Source: Loxodes magnus (lineage: Eukaryota; Ciliophora; Karyorelictea; Loxodida; Loxodidae). From it: a stretch of DNA of 64,000 nucleotides. The stretch is taken from positions 1 to 64,000 of the forward strand of contig CAMPDV010001194.1 of NCBI GenBank assembly GCA_946699065.1. Reading direction: 5' to 3'. Shown here piece after piece: positions 36,061 through 47,617 of this stretch (the stretch's first letter is position 1; the number at the start of each line of letters is the position of its first letter). The translations under genes were made by a program, and so were the position numbers. The notes under the pieces were generated by a model, which did not search any database, was not told the origin of the DNA, and saw only the letters and a program-made list of their open reading frames with translations.

Positions 36061-37815
36061 AGTATGCTTATGGAAGTAATAAGTATTTAGAAAAGTGAAG
36101 AAGTAAAGTAAGAAAAGAAGATAGAGTTTCAGTTTTAAGGAGTATGCTTATAGAAGTAATAAGTATTTAGAAAAGTGATGAAATAAAGTAAGAAAAGAAG
36201 ATAGAGTTTCAGTTTTAAGGAGTATGCTTATAGAAGTAATAAGTATTTAGAAAAGTGAAGAAGTAAAGTAAGAAAAGAAGATAGAATTTCAGTTTTAAGG
36301 AGTATGCTTTGAGAAGTAATAAGTATTTAGAAAAGTGAAGAAGTAAAGTAAGAAACGAAGATAGAATTTCTGTTTTAAGGAGTATGCTTTGAGAAGTAAT
36401 AAGTATTTATAAAAGTGAAGAAGTAAAGTAAGAAAAGAAGATAGAATTTCAGTTTTAAGGAGTATGCTTATAGAAGTAATAAGTATTTATAAAAGTGAAG
36501 AAGTAAAGTAAGAAAAAAAGATAGAGTTTCAGTTTTAAGGAGTATGCTTATGGAAGTAATAAGTATTTAGAAAAGTGAAGAAGTAAAGTAAGAAAAGAAG
36601 ATAGAGTTTCAGTTTTAAGGAGTATGCTTATGGAAGTAATAAGTATTTAGAAAAGAGAAGAAGTAAAGTAAGAAAAGAAGATAGAGTTTCAGTTTTAAGG
36701 AGTATGCTTATGGAAGTAATAAGTATTTATAAAAGTGAAGAAGTAAAGTAAGAAAAGAAGATAGAGTTTCGTTTTAAGGAGTATGCTTTGAGAAGTAATA
36801 AGTATTTATAAAAGTGATGAAGTAAAGTAAGAAAAGAAGATAGAGTTTCGTTTTAAGGAGTATGTTTTGAGAAGTAATAAGTATTTATAAATGAGAAGAA
36901 GTAAAGTAAGAAAAGAAGATAGAGTTTCAGTTTTAAGGAGTATGTTTTGAGAAGTAATAAGTATTTATAAAAGTGAAGAAGTAAAGTAAGAAAAAAAGAT
37001 AGAGTTTCAGTTTTAAGGAGTATGCTTATAGAAGTAATAAGTATTTAGAAAAGTGATGAAGTAAAGTAAGAAAAGAAGATAGAGTTTCAGTTTTAAGGAG
37101 TATGCTTATAGAAGTAATAAGTATTTAGAAAAGAGAAGAAGTAAAGTAAGAAAAGAAGATAGAATTTCAGTTTTAAGGAGTATGCTTATAGAAGTAATAA
37201 GTATTTAGAAAAGTGATGAAGTAAAGTAAGAAAAAAAGATAGAGTTTCGTTTTAAGGAGTATGCTTATGGAAGTAATATGTATTTATAAAAGTGAAGAAG
37301 TAAAGTAAGAAAAGAAGATAGAGTTTCAGCTTTAAGGAGTATGCTTATAGAAGTAATATGTATTTATAAAAGTGAAGAAGTAAAGTAAGAAAAGAAGATA
37401 GAGTTTCAGCTTTAAGGAGTATGCTTATAGAAGTAATAAGTATTTAGAAAAGTGAAGAAGTAAAGTGTGAAAAGAAGATAGAGTTTCGTTTTAAGGAGTA
37501 TGTTTTGAGAAGTAATAAGTATTTAGAAAAGTGAAGAAGTAAAGTAAGAAAAGAAGATAGAGTTTCAGTTTTAAGGAGTATGTTTTGAGAAGTAATAAGT
37601 ATTTAGAAAAGTCAAGAAATAAAGTAAGAAAAGAAGATAGAATTTCAGTTTTAAGGAGTATGCTTATAGAAGTAATAAGTATTTATAAAAGTGAAGAAGT
37701 AAAGTAAGAAAAGAAGATAGAGTTTCGTTTTAAGGAGTATGTTTTGAGAAGTAATAAGTATTTAGAAAAGTGAAGAAGTAAAGTAAGAAAAGAAGATAGA
37801 GTTTCGTTTTAAGGA
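34320..37815 (+). repeat. 22-monomer tandem HOR, period 1,753/1,754 bp
   Basis: Two adjacent copies: about 34320-36060 and 36130-37815. Markers: TATAAATGAG 35136/36889 (1,753) and AAAGTGTGAAAAG 35711/37465 (1,754). This pair is nested on the block D family, so block D material was copied at two scales. The second copy ends where a TTTTGAG/GTATTAATAAAAG monomer (37839) begins, while at the matching place copy 1 goes on with CTTATGG (36065). Confidence 0.75.
37169..37662 (+). repeat. Block repeated 12,900 bp downstream (copy 1)
   Basis: About 495 bases here read the same, base for base, as 50069-50562. The block contains two AATATGTAT/TTTCAGCTTT monomers, the AAAGTGTGAAAAG monomer (37465 and 50365), TTTTGAG/GTGAAG and TTTTGAG/GTCAAGAAATAAAG. 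The match ends on the left where GAATTTCAG (37163) faces GAGTTTAAG (50063), and on the right at a one-base deletion near 50563. Confidence 0.85.
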
Positions 37816-38216
37816 GTATGTTTTGAGAAGTAATAAGTATTAATAAAAGTGAAGAAGTAAAGTAAGAAAAGAAGATAGAGTTTCAGTTTTAAGGAGTATG
37901 CTTATAGAAGTAATAAGTATTTAGAAAAGTGATGAAATAAAGTAAGAAAAGAAGATAGAGTTTCGTTTTAAGGAGTATGCTTATAGAAGTAATAAGTATT
38001 TATAAAAGAGAAGAAGTAAAGTAAGAAAAGAAGATAGAGTTTCAGTTTTAAGGAGTATGCTTTGAGAAGTAATAAGTATTTAGAAAAGTCAAGAAGTAAA
38101 GTAAGAAAAGAAGATAGAGTTTCAGTTTTAAGGAGTATGTTTTGAGAAGTAATAAGTATTTATAAAAGTGAAGAAGTAAAGTAAGAAAAAAAGATAGAGT
38201 TTCAGTTTTAAGGAGT

Positions 38217-38614
38217 ATGCTTATGGAAGTAATAAGTATTTATAAAAGTGAAGAAGTAAAGTAAGAAAAAAAGATAGAGTTTCAGTTTTAAGGAGTATGC
38301 TTATGGAAGTAATAAGTATTTAGAAAAGTGAAGAAGTAAAGTAAGAAAAGAAGATAGAGTTTCAGTTTTAAGGAGTATGCTTATGGAAGTAATAAGTATT
38401 TAGAAAAGAGAAGAAGTAAAGTAAGAAAAGAAGATAGAGTTTCAGTTTTAAGGAGTATGTTTTGAGAAGTAATAAGTATTTATAAAAGTGAAGAAGTAAA
38501 GTAAGAAAAGAAGATAGAGTTTCGTTTTAAGGAGTATGCTTTGAGAAGTAATAAGTATTTATAAAAGTGATGAAGTAAAGTAAGAAAAGAAGATAGAGTT
38601 TCGTTTTAAGGAGT
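38217..38614 (+). repeat. 5-monomer cassette, copy with CTTATGG first head
   Basis: Same order and length as 27146-27543, but the first monomer has head CTTATGG in place of CTTATAG. The flanks differ from those of the block D copies, so the cassette moved as a unit or its surroundings were replaced. Confidence 0.75.
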
Positions 38615-38693
38615 ATGTTTTGAGAAGTAATAAGTATTTATAAAAGTGATGAAGTAAAGTAAGAAAAGAAGATAGAGTTTCGTTTTAAGGAGT

Positions 38694-39155
38694 ATGCTTA
38701 TGGAAGTAATAATTATTTACAAAAGTGAAGAAGTAAAGTAAGAAAAGAAGATAGATTTTCGTTTTAAGGAGTATGCTTATAGAAGTAATAAGTATTTAGA
38801 AAAGTGATGAAATAAAGTAAGAAACGAAGATAGAATTTCAGTTTTAAGGAGTATGCTTATAGAAGTAATAAGTATTTATAAAAGTGAAGAAGTAAAGTAA
38901 GAAAAGAAGATAGAGTTTCAGTTTTAAGGAGTATGCTTATAGAAGTAATAAGTATTTAGAAAAGTGAAGAAGTAAAGTAAGAAAAGAAGATAGAGTTTCG
39001 TTTTAAGGAGTATGTTTTGAGAAGTAATAAGTATTTAGAAAAGTGATGAAGTAAAGTAAGAAAAAAAGATAGAGTTTCAGTTTTAAGGAGTATGCTTATA
39101 GAAGTAATAAGTATTTATAAAAGTGAAGAAGTAAAGTAAGAAAAGAAGATAGAGT
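38694..39155 (+). repeat. Segment with AATTATTTAC monomer, repeated at 1,433 bp (copy 1)
   Basis: Starts with a monomer bearing three rare changes: AATAATTATT in place of AATAAGTATT, TTTACAAAAG in place of TTTAGAAAAG, and AGATAGATTTTCG. It is followed by CTTATAG/GATGAAATAAAG with AAACGAAG. All of this recurs at 40127-40589 (AGATAGATTTT at 38749 and 40182). The offset is 18 monomers, seven of them 79 bp. Confidence 0.82.
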
Positions 39156-39330
39156 TTCGTTTTAAGGAGTATGCTTTGAGAAGTAATAAGTATTTAGAAA
39201 AGTGAAGAAGTAAAGTAAGAAAAGAAGATAGAGTTTCAGTTTTAAGGAGTATGCTTATAGAAGTAATAAGTATTTATAAAAGTGAAGAAGTAAAGTAAGA
39301 AAAGAAGATAGAATTTCAGTTTTAAGGAGT

Positions 39331-39729
39331 ATGCTTATAGAAGTAATAAGTATTTATAAAAGTGAAGAAGTAAAGTAAGAAAAAAAGATAGAGTTTCAGT
39401 TTTAAGGAGTATGCTTATGGAAGTAATAAGTATTTAGAAAAGTGAAGAAGTAAAGTAAGAAAAGAAGATAGAGTTTCAGTTTTAAGGAGTATGCTTATGG
39501 AAGTAATAAGTATTTAGAAAAGAGAAGAAGTAAAGTAAGAAAAGAAGATAGAGTTTCAGTTTTAAGGAGTATGTTTTGAGAAGTAATAAGTATTTATAAA
39601 AGTGAAGAAGTAAAGTAAGAAAAGAAGATAGAGTTTCGTTTTAAGGAGTATGCTTTGAGAAGTAATAAGTATTTATAAAAGTGATGAAGTAAAGTAAGAA
39701 AAGAAGATAGAGTTTCAGCTTTAAGGAGT
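39331..39729 (+). repeat. 5-monomer cassette, copy with TTTCAGCTTT end
   Basis: Same order as 27146-27543, except that the last monomer ends in TTTCAGCTTTAAGG, not TTTCG, and is 80 bp long. The next monomer carries AAAGTGTGAAAAG (39774). In other places the TTTCAGCTTT monomer with AATATGTAT comes directly before the AAAGTGTG monomer, so this junction looks like a crossover between two module types. Confidence 0.75.
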
Positions 39730-40126
39730 ATGCTTATAGAAGTAATAAGTATTTAGAAAAGTGAAGAAGTAAAGTGTGAAAAGAAGATAGAGTTTCGTTT
39801 TAAGGAGTATGCTTATAGAAGTAATAAGTATTTAGAAAAGTGAAGAAGTAAAGTAAGAAAAAAAGATAGAGTTTCAGTTTTAAGGAGTATGCTTATAGAA
39901 GTAATAAGTATTTAGAAAAGTGAAGAAGTAAAGTAAGAAAAGAAGATAGAGTTTCGTTTTAAGGAGTATGCTTATGGAAGTAATAAGTATTTAGAAAAGT
40001 GAAGAAGTAAAGTAAGAAAAGAAGATAGAGTTTCGTTTTAAGGAGTATGCTTATGAAAGTAATAAGTATATAGAAAAGTGAAGAAGTAAAGTAAGAAAAG
40101 AAGATAGAGTTTCAGTTTTAAGGAGT

Positions 40127-40589
40127 ATGCTTATGGAAGTAATAATTATTTACAAAAGTGAAGAAGTAAAGTAAGAAAAGAAGATAGATTTTCGTTTTAA
40201 GGAGTATGCTTATAGAAGTAATAAGTATTTAGAAAAGTGATGAAATAAAGTAAGAAACGAAGATAGAATTTCAGTTTTAAGGAGTATGCTTATAGAAGTA
40301 ATAAGTATTTATAAAAGTGAAGAAGTAAAGTAAGAAAAGAAGATAGAGTTTCAGTTTTAAGGAGTATGCTTATAGAAGTAATAAGTATTTAGAAAAGTGA
40401 AGAAGTAAAGTAAGAAAAGAAGATAGAGTTTCGTTTTAAGGAGTATGTTTTGAGAAGTAATAAGTATTTAGAAAAGTGATGAAGTAAAGTAAGAAAAAAA
40501 GATAGAGTTTCAGTTTTAAGGAGTATGCTTATAGAAGTAATAAGTATTTATAAAAGTGAAGAAGTAAAGTAAGAAAAGAAGATAGAGTT
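40127..40589 (+). repeat. Segment with AATTATTTAC monomer (copy 2)
   Basis: Second copy of 38694-39155. The three linked rare changes in the first monomer are found together only in these two places. The match ends where TTTCG/CTTTGAG (39157) faces TTTCAG/CTTATGG (40590). Confidence 0.82.
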
Positions 40590-41639
40590 TCAGTTTTAAG
40601 GAGTATGCTTATGGAAGTAATAAGTATTTAGAAAAGTGAAGAAGTAAAGTAAGAAAAGAAGATAGAGTTTCGTTTTAAGGAGTATGTTTTGAGAAGTAAT
40701 AAGTATTTAGAAAAGTCAAGAAATAAAGTAAGAAAAGAAGATAGAGTTTCAGTTTTAAGGAGTATGTTTTGAGAAGTAATAAGTATTTAGAAAAGTCAAG
40801 AAATAAAGTAAGAAAAGAAGATAGAATTTCAGTTTTAAGGAGTATGCTTTGAGAAGTAATAAGTATTTATAAAAGTGAAGAAGTAAAGTAAGAAAAGAAG
40901 ATAGAGTTTCGTTTTAAGGAGTATGTTTTGAGAAGTAATAAGTATTTAGAAAAGAGAAGAAGTAAAGTAAGAAAAGAAGATAGAGTTTCGTTTTAAGGAG
41001 TATGCTTATAGAAGTAATAAGTATTTAGAAAAGTGAAGAAGTAAAGTAAGAAACGAAGATAGAGTTTTAGTTTTAAGGAGTATGCTTATAGAAGTAATAA
41101 GTATTTATAAAAGTGAAGAAGTAAAGTAAGAAAAGAAGATAGAGTTTCAGTTTTAAGGAGTATGCTTATAGAAGTAATAAGTATTTATAAAAGTGAAGAA
41201 GTAAAGTAAGAAAAGAAGATAGAGTTTCAGTTTTAAGGAGTATGCTTATGGAAGTAATAAGTATTTAGAAAAGTGAAGAAGTAAAGTAAGAAAAGAAGAT
41301 AGAGTTTCGTTTTAAGGAGTATGTTTTGAGAAGTAATAAGTATTTAGAAAAGTGAAGAAGTAAAGTAAGAAAAGAAGATAGAGTTTCAGTTTTAAGGAGT
41401 ATGCTTATAGAAGTAATAAGTATTTAGAAAAGTGAAGAAGTAAAGTAAGAAAAGAAGATAGAGTTTCAGTTTTAAGGAGTATGCTTATAGAAGTAATAAG
41501 TATTTAGAAAAGTCATGAAGTAAAGTAAGAAAAAAAGATAGAGTTTCAGTTTTAAGGAGTATGCTTATAGAAGTAATAAGTATTTATAAAAGTGAAGAAG
41601 TAAAGTAAGAAAAGAAGATAGAGTTTCGTTTTAAGGAGT

Positions 41640-41958
41640 ATGCTTATGGAAGTAATATGTATTTATAAAAGTGAAGAAGTAAAGTAAGAAAAGAAGATAG
41701 AGTTTAAGTTTTAAGGAGTATGCTTATAGAAGTAATAAGTATTTAGAAAAGTGATGAAGTAAAGTAAGAAAAGAAGATAGAGTTTCGTTTTAAGGAGTAT
41801 GCTTATGGAAGTAATATGTATTTATAAAAGTGAAGAAGTAAAGTAAGAAAAGAAGATAGAGTTTAAGTTTTAAGGAGTATGCTTATAGAAGTAATAAGTA
41901 TTTAGAAAAGTGATGAAGTAAAGTAAGAAAAGAAGATAGAGTTTCAGTTTTAAGGAGT
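41640..41958 (+). repeat. 159-bp dimer repeated in tandem (TTTAAG type)
   Basis: A two-monomer unit occurs twice in a row: CTTATGG/AATATGTAT/TATAAAAG ending GAGTTTAAG, then CTTATAG/TAGAAAAG/GTGATG. Starts are 41640 and 41799; the period of 159 comes from TTTCG in the first dimer. The GAGTTTAAG form (C changed to A) otherwise appears near 50061, 51011, 51491, 51811 and 51971. Confidence 0.83.
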
Positions 41959-42829
41959 ATGCTTATAGAAGTAATAAGTATTTAGAAAAGTGATGAAATA
42001 AAGTAAGAAACGAAGATAGAATTTCAGTTTTAAGGAGTATGCTTATAGAAGTAATAAGTATTTATAAAAGTGAAGAAGTAAAGTAAGAAAAGAAGATAGA
42101 GTTTCAGTTTTAAGGAGTATGCTTATAGAAGTAATAAGTATTTAGAAAAGTGAAGAAGTAAAGTAAGAAAAGAAGATAGAGTTTCAGTTTTAAGGAGTAT
42201 GCTTATGGAAGTAATAAGTATTTATAAAAGAGAAGAAGTAAAGTAAGAAAAAAAGATAGAGTTTCAGTTTTAAGGAGTATGCTTATAGAAGTAATAAGTA
42301 TTTATAAAAGTGAAGAAGTAAAGTAAGAAAAGAAGATAGAGTTTCGTTTTAAGGAGTATGTTTTGAGAAGTAATAAGTATTTAGAAAAGTCAAGAAATAA
42401 AGTAAGAAAAGAAGATAGAGTTTCAGTTTTAAGGAGTATGCTTATAGAAGTAATAAGTATTTAGAAAAGTGAAGAAATAAAGTAAGAAAAGAAGATAGAA
42501 TTTCAGTTTTAAGGAGTATGTTTTGAGAAGTAATAAGTATTTAGAAAAGAGAAGAAGTAAAGTAAGAAAAGAAGATAGAGTTTCAGTTTTAAGGAGTATG
42601 CTTATAGAAGTAATAAGTATTTAGAAAAGTGATGAAGTAAAGTAAGAAAAGAAGATAGAGTTTCAGTTTTAAGGAGTATGCTTATGGAAGTAATAAGTAT
42701 TTAGAAAAGTGAAGAAGTAAAGTAAGAAAAGAAGATAGAGTTTCGTTTTAAGGAGTATGCTTATGGAAGTAATAAGTATTTATAAAAGTGAAGAAGTAAA
42801 GTAAGAAAAGAAGATAGAGTTTCGTTTTA

Positions 42830-44671
42830 AGGAGTATGTTTTGAGAAGTAATAAGTATTTATAAAAGTGAAGAAGTAAAGTAAGAAAAGAAGATAGAGTT
42901 TCGTTTTAAGGAGTATGCTTATAGAAGTAATAAGTATTTAGAAAAGTGAAGAAATAAAGTAAGAAAAGAAGATAGAATTTCAGTTTTAAGGAGTATGCTT
43001 TGAGAAGTAATAAGTATTTATAAAAGTGAAGAAGTAAAGTAAGAAACGAAGATAGAATTTCTGTTTTAAGGAGTATGCTTTGAGAAGTAATAAGTATTTA
43101 TAAAAGTGAAGAAGTAAAGTAAGAAAAGAAGATAGAATTTCAGTTTTAAGGAGTATGCTTATAGAAGTAATAAGTATTTAGAAAAGTGAAGAAGTAAAGT
43201 AAGAAAAGAAGATAGAATTTCAGTTTTAAGGAGTATGCTTTGAGAAGTAATAAGTATTTATAAAAGTGAAGAAGTAAAGTAAGAAACGAAGATAGAATTT
43301 CTGTTTTAAGGAGTATGCTTTGAGAAGTAATAAGTATTTAGAAAAGTGATGAAGTAAAGTAAGAAAAAAAGATTCAGTTTCAGTTTTAAGGAGTATGCTT
43401 ATGGAAGTAATAAGTATTTAGAAAAGTGAAGAAGTAAAGTAAGAAAAGAAGATAGAGTTTCGTTTTAAGGAGTATGCTTATGGAAGTAATAAGTATTTAG
43501 AAAAGTGAAGAAGTAAAGTAAGAAAAGAAGATAGAGTTTCGTTTTAAGGAGTATGCTTATGAAAGTAATAAGTATATAGAAAAGTGAAGAAGTAAAGTAA
43601 GAAAAGAAGATAGAGTTTCAGTTTTAAGGAGTATGCTTATGGAAGTAATAAGTATTTACAAAAGTGAAGAAGTAAAGTAAGAAAAGAAGATAGAGTTTCG
43701 TTTTAAGGAGTATGCTTATGGAAGTAATAAGTATTTAGAAAAGAGAAGAAGTAAAGTAAGAAAAGAAGATAGAGTTTCAGTTTTAAGGAGTATGTTTTGA
43801 GAAGTAATAAGTATTTAGAAAAGAGAAGAAGTAAAGTAAGAAAAGAAGATCGAGTTTCAGTTTTAAGGAGTATGCTTTGAGAAGTAATAAGTATTTATAA
43901 AAGTGAAGAAGTAAAGTAAGAAAAGAAGATAGAGTTTCGTTTTAAGGAGTATGCTTATGGAAGTAATAAGTATTTAGAAAAGAGAAGAAGTAAAGTAAGA
44001 AAAGAAGATAGAGTTTCAGTTTTAAGGAGTATGTTTTGAGAAGTAATAAGTATTTAGAAAAGTGAAGAAGTAAAGTAAGAAAAGAAGATAGAGTTTCAGT
44101 TTTAAGGAGTATGCTTATAGAAGTAATAAGTATTTATAAAAGTGAAGAAGTAAAGTAAGAAAAGAAGATAGAGTTTCGTTTTAAGGAGTATGTTTTGAGA
44201 AGTAATAAGTATTTAGAAAAGTGATGAAGTAAAGTAAGAAAAAAAGATAGAGTTTCAGTTTTAAGGAGTATGCTTATAGAAGTAATAAGTATTTAGAAAA
44301 GTGAAGAAGTAAAGTAAGAAAAGAAGATAGAGTTTCGTTTTAAGGAGTATGCTTATGGAAGTAATAAGTATATAGAAAAGTGAAGAAGTAAAGTAAGAAA
44401 AGAAGATAGAATTTCAGTTTTAAGGAGTATGTTTTGAGAAGTAATAAGTATTTAGAAAAGTGAAGAAGTAAAGTAAGAAAAGAAGATAGAGTTTCAGTTT
44501 TAAGGAGTATGCTTATGGAAGTAATAAGTATTTAGAAAAGTCAAGAAATAAAGTAAGAAAAGAAGATAGAGTTTCAGTTTTAAGGAGTATGCTTATGGAA
44601 GTAATAAGTATTTAGAAAAGTGAAGAAGTAAAGTAAGAAAAGAAGATAGAGTTTCGTTTTAAGGAGTATGT
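42830..44671 (+). repeat. HOR block E, copy 1 (offset 2,946 bp, 37 monomers)
   Basis: The order recurs at about 45776-47617. Markers: TTATGAAAG at 43557 and 46503; GATCGAG at 43848 and 46794. Inside, a GAATTTCAG plus AAACGAAG/GAATTTCTG pair of monomers occurs twice, near 42.98-43.07 and 43.22-43.31 kb. Offset 2,946 is 37 monomers, 14 of them 79 bp. Confidence 0.83.
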
Positions 44672-45775
44672 TTTGAGAAGTAATAAGTATTTAGAAAAGA
44701 GAAGAAGTAAAGTAAGAAAAGAAAATAGAGTTTCAGTTTTAAGGAGTATGCTTATAGAAGTAATAAGTATTTAGAAAAGTGATGAAGTAAAGTAAGAAAA
44801 AAAGATAGAGTTTCAGTTTTAAGGAGTATGCTTATAGAAGTAATAAGTATTTAGAAAAGTGAAGAAGTAAAGTAAGAAAAGAAGATAGAGTTTCGTTTTA
44901 AGGAGTATGCTTATGGAAGATATAAGTATTTATAAAAGTGAAGAAGTAAAGTAAGAAAAGAAGATAGAGTTTCGTTTTAAGGAGTATGTTTTGAGAAGTA
45001 ATAAGTATTTATAAAAGTGAAGAAGTAAAGTAAGAAAAGAAGATAGAGTTTCGTTTTAAGGAGTATGTTTTGAGAAGTAATAAGTATTTAGAAAAGTCAA
45101 GAAATAAAGTAAGAAAAGAAGATAGAATTTCAGTTTTAAGGAGTATGTTTTGAGAAGTAATAAGTATTTATAAAAGTGAAGAAGTAAAGTAAGAAAAGAA
45201 GATAGAGTTTCGTTTTAAGGAGTATGTTTTGAGAAGTAATAAGTATTTATAAAAGTGAAGAAGTAAAGTAAGAAAAGAAGATAGAGTTTCGTTTTAAGGA
45301 GTATGTTTTGAGAAGTAATAAGTATTTAGAAAAGTCAAGAAATAAAGTAAGAAAAGAAGATAGAATTTCAGTTTTAAGGAGTATGCTTTGAGAAGTAATA
45401 AGTATTTATAAAAGTGAAGAAGTAAAGTAAGAAACGAAGATAGAATTTCTGTTTTAAGGAGTATGCTTTGAGAAGTAATAAGTATTTATAAAAGTGAAGA
45501 AGTAAAGTAAGAAAAGAAGATAGAGTTTCAGTTTTAAGGAGTATGCTTATAGAAGTAATAAGTATTTAGAAAAGTGATGAAGTAAAGTAAGAAAAGAAGA
45601 TAGAGTTTCAGTTTTAAGGAGTATGCTTATGGAAGTAATAAGTATTTAGAAAAGTGAAGAAGTAAAGTAAGAAAAGAAGATAGAGTTTCAGTTTTAAGGA
45701 GTATGCTTATGGAAGTAATAAGTATTTATAAAAGTGAAGAAGTAAAGTAAGAAAAGAAGATAGAGTTTCGTTTTA
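44672..45775 (+). repeat. Irregular spacer between block E copies
   Basis: About 14 monomers with no long match to their neighbours. It opens with a TTTTGAG/GAGAAG monomer carrying GAAAATAGAG (44721), which recurs at 48861 (offset 4,140, the sum of 2,946 and 1,194). One monomer near 44916 reads GGAAGATATAAG where others read GGAAGTAATAAG, a form I saw only once. A TTTTGAG/TATAAAAG, TTTTGAG/GTCAAGAAATAAAG order occurs twice, near 45.0-45.15 and 45.22-45.38 kb. Confidence 0.6.
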
Positions 45776-47617
45776 AGGAGTATGTTTTGAGAAGTAATAA
45801 GTATTTATAAAAGTGAAGAAGTAAAGTAAGAAAAGAAGATAGAGTTTCGTTTTAAGGAGTATGCTTATAGAAGTAATAAGTATTTAGAAAAGTGAAGAAA
45901 TAAAGTAAGAAAAGAAGATAGAATTTCAGTTTTAAGGAGTATGCTTTGAGAAGTAATAAGTATTTATAAAAGTGAAGAAGTAAAGTAAGAAACGAAGATA
46001 GAATTTCTGTTTTAAGGAGTATGCTTTGAGAAGTAATAAGTATTTATAAAAGTGAAGAAGTAAAGTAAGAAAAGAAGATAGAATTTCAGTTTTAAGGAGT
46101 ATGCTTATAGAAGTAATAAGTATTTAGAAAAGTGAAGAAGTAAAGTAAGAAAAGAAGATAGAATTTCAGTTTTAAGGAGTATGCTTTGAGAAGTAATAAG
46201 TATTTATAAAAGTGAAGAAGTAAAGTAAGAAACGAAGATAGAATTTCTGTTTTAAGGAGTATGCTTTGAGAAGTAATAAGTATTTAGAAAAGTGATGAAG
46301 TAAAGTAAGAAAAAAAGATTCAGTTTCAGTTTTAAGGAGTATGCTTATGGAAGTAATAAGTATTTAGAAAAGTGAAGAAGTAAAGTAAGAAAAGAAGATA
46401 GAGTTTCGTTTTAAGGAGTATGCTTATGGAAGTAATAAGTATTTAGAAAAGTGAAGAAGTAAAGTAAGAAAAGAAGATAGAGTTTCGTTTTAAGGAGTAT
46501 GCTTATGAAAGTAATAAGTATATAGAAAAGTGAAGAAGTAAAGTAAGAAAAGAAGATAGAGTTTCAGTTTTAAGGAGTATGCTTATAGAAGTAATAAGTA
46601 TTTACAAAAGTGAAGAAGTAAAGTAAGAAAAGAAGATAGAGTTTCGTTTTAAGGAGTATGCTTATGGAAGTAATAAGTATTTAGAAAAGAGAAGAAGTAA
46701 AGTAAGAAAAGAAGATAGAGTTTCAGTTTTAAGGAGTATGTTTTGAGAAGTAATAAGTATTTAGAAAAGAGAAGAAGTAAAGTAAGAAAAGAAGATCGAG
46801 TTTCAGTTTTAAGGAGTATGCTTTGAGAAGTAATAAGTATTTATAAAAGTGAAGAAGTAAAGTGTGAAAAGAAGATAGAGTTTCGTTTTAAGGAGTATGC
46901 TTATGGAAGTAATAAGTATTTAGAAAAGAGAAGAAGTAAAGTAAGAAAAGAAGATAGAGTTTCAGTTTTAAGGAGTATGTTTTGAGAAGTAATAAGTATT
47001 TAGAAAAGTGAAGAAGTAAAGTAAGAAAAGAAGATAGAGTTTCAGTTTTAAGGAGTATGCTTATAGAAGTAATAAGTATTTATAAAAGTGAAGAAGTAAA
47101 GTAAGAAAAGAAGATAGAGTTTCGTTTTAAGGAGTATGTTTTGAGAAGTAATAAGTATTTAGAAAAGTGATGAAGTAAAGTAAGAAAAAAAGATAGAGTT
47201 TCAGTTTTAAGGAGTATGCTTATAGAAGTAATAAGTATTTAGAAAAGTGAAGAAGTAAAGTAAGAAAAGAAGATAGAGTTTCGTTTTAAGGAGTATGCTT
47301 ATGGAAGTAATAAGTATATAGAAAAGTGAAGAAGTAAAGTAAGAAAAGAAGATAGAATTTCAGTTTTAAGGAGTATGTTTTGAGAAGTAATAAGTATTTA
47401 GAAAAGTGAAGAAGTAAAGTAAGAAAAGAAGATAGAGTTTCAGTTTTAAGGAGTATGCTTATGGAAGTAATAAGTATTTAGAAAAGTCAAGAAATAAAGT
47501 AAGAAAAGAAGATAGAGTTTCAGTTTTAAGGAGTATGCTTATGGAAGTAATAAGTATTTAGAAAAGTGAAGAAGTAAAGTAAGAAAAGAAGATAGAGTTT
47601 CGTTTTAAGGAGTATGC
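45776..47617 (+). repeat. HOR block E, copy 2
   Basis: Matches 42830-44671. A difference is AAAGTGTGAAAAG at 46862, where copy 1 has the usual AAAGTAAGAAAAG; the same difference is found in the next duplicate at 48056, so it arose before the 1,194-bp duplication. Confidence 0.82.
46341..47534 (+). repeat. 15-monomer tandem HOR, period 1,194 bp, copy 1
   Basis: Starts at a CTTATGG monomer and is repeated head to tail at 47535. Markers: TTATGAAAG 46503/47697, GATCGAG 46794/47988, AAAGTGTGAAAAG 46862/48056, all with offset 1,194. Period is 15 monomers, six of them 79 bp. It lies largely inside block E copy 2, so it is younger than the 2,946-bp event. Confidence 0.87.
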
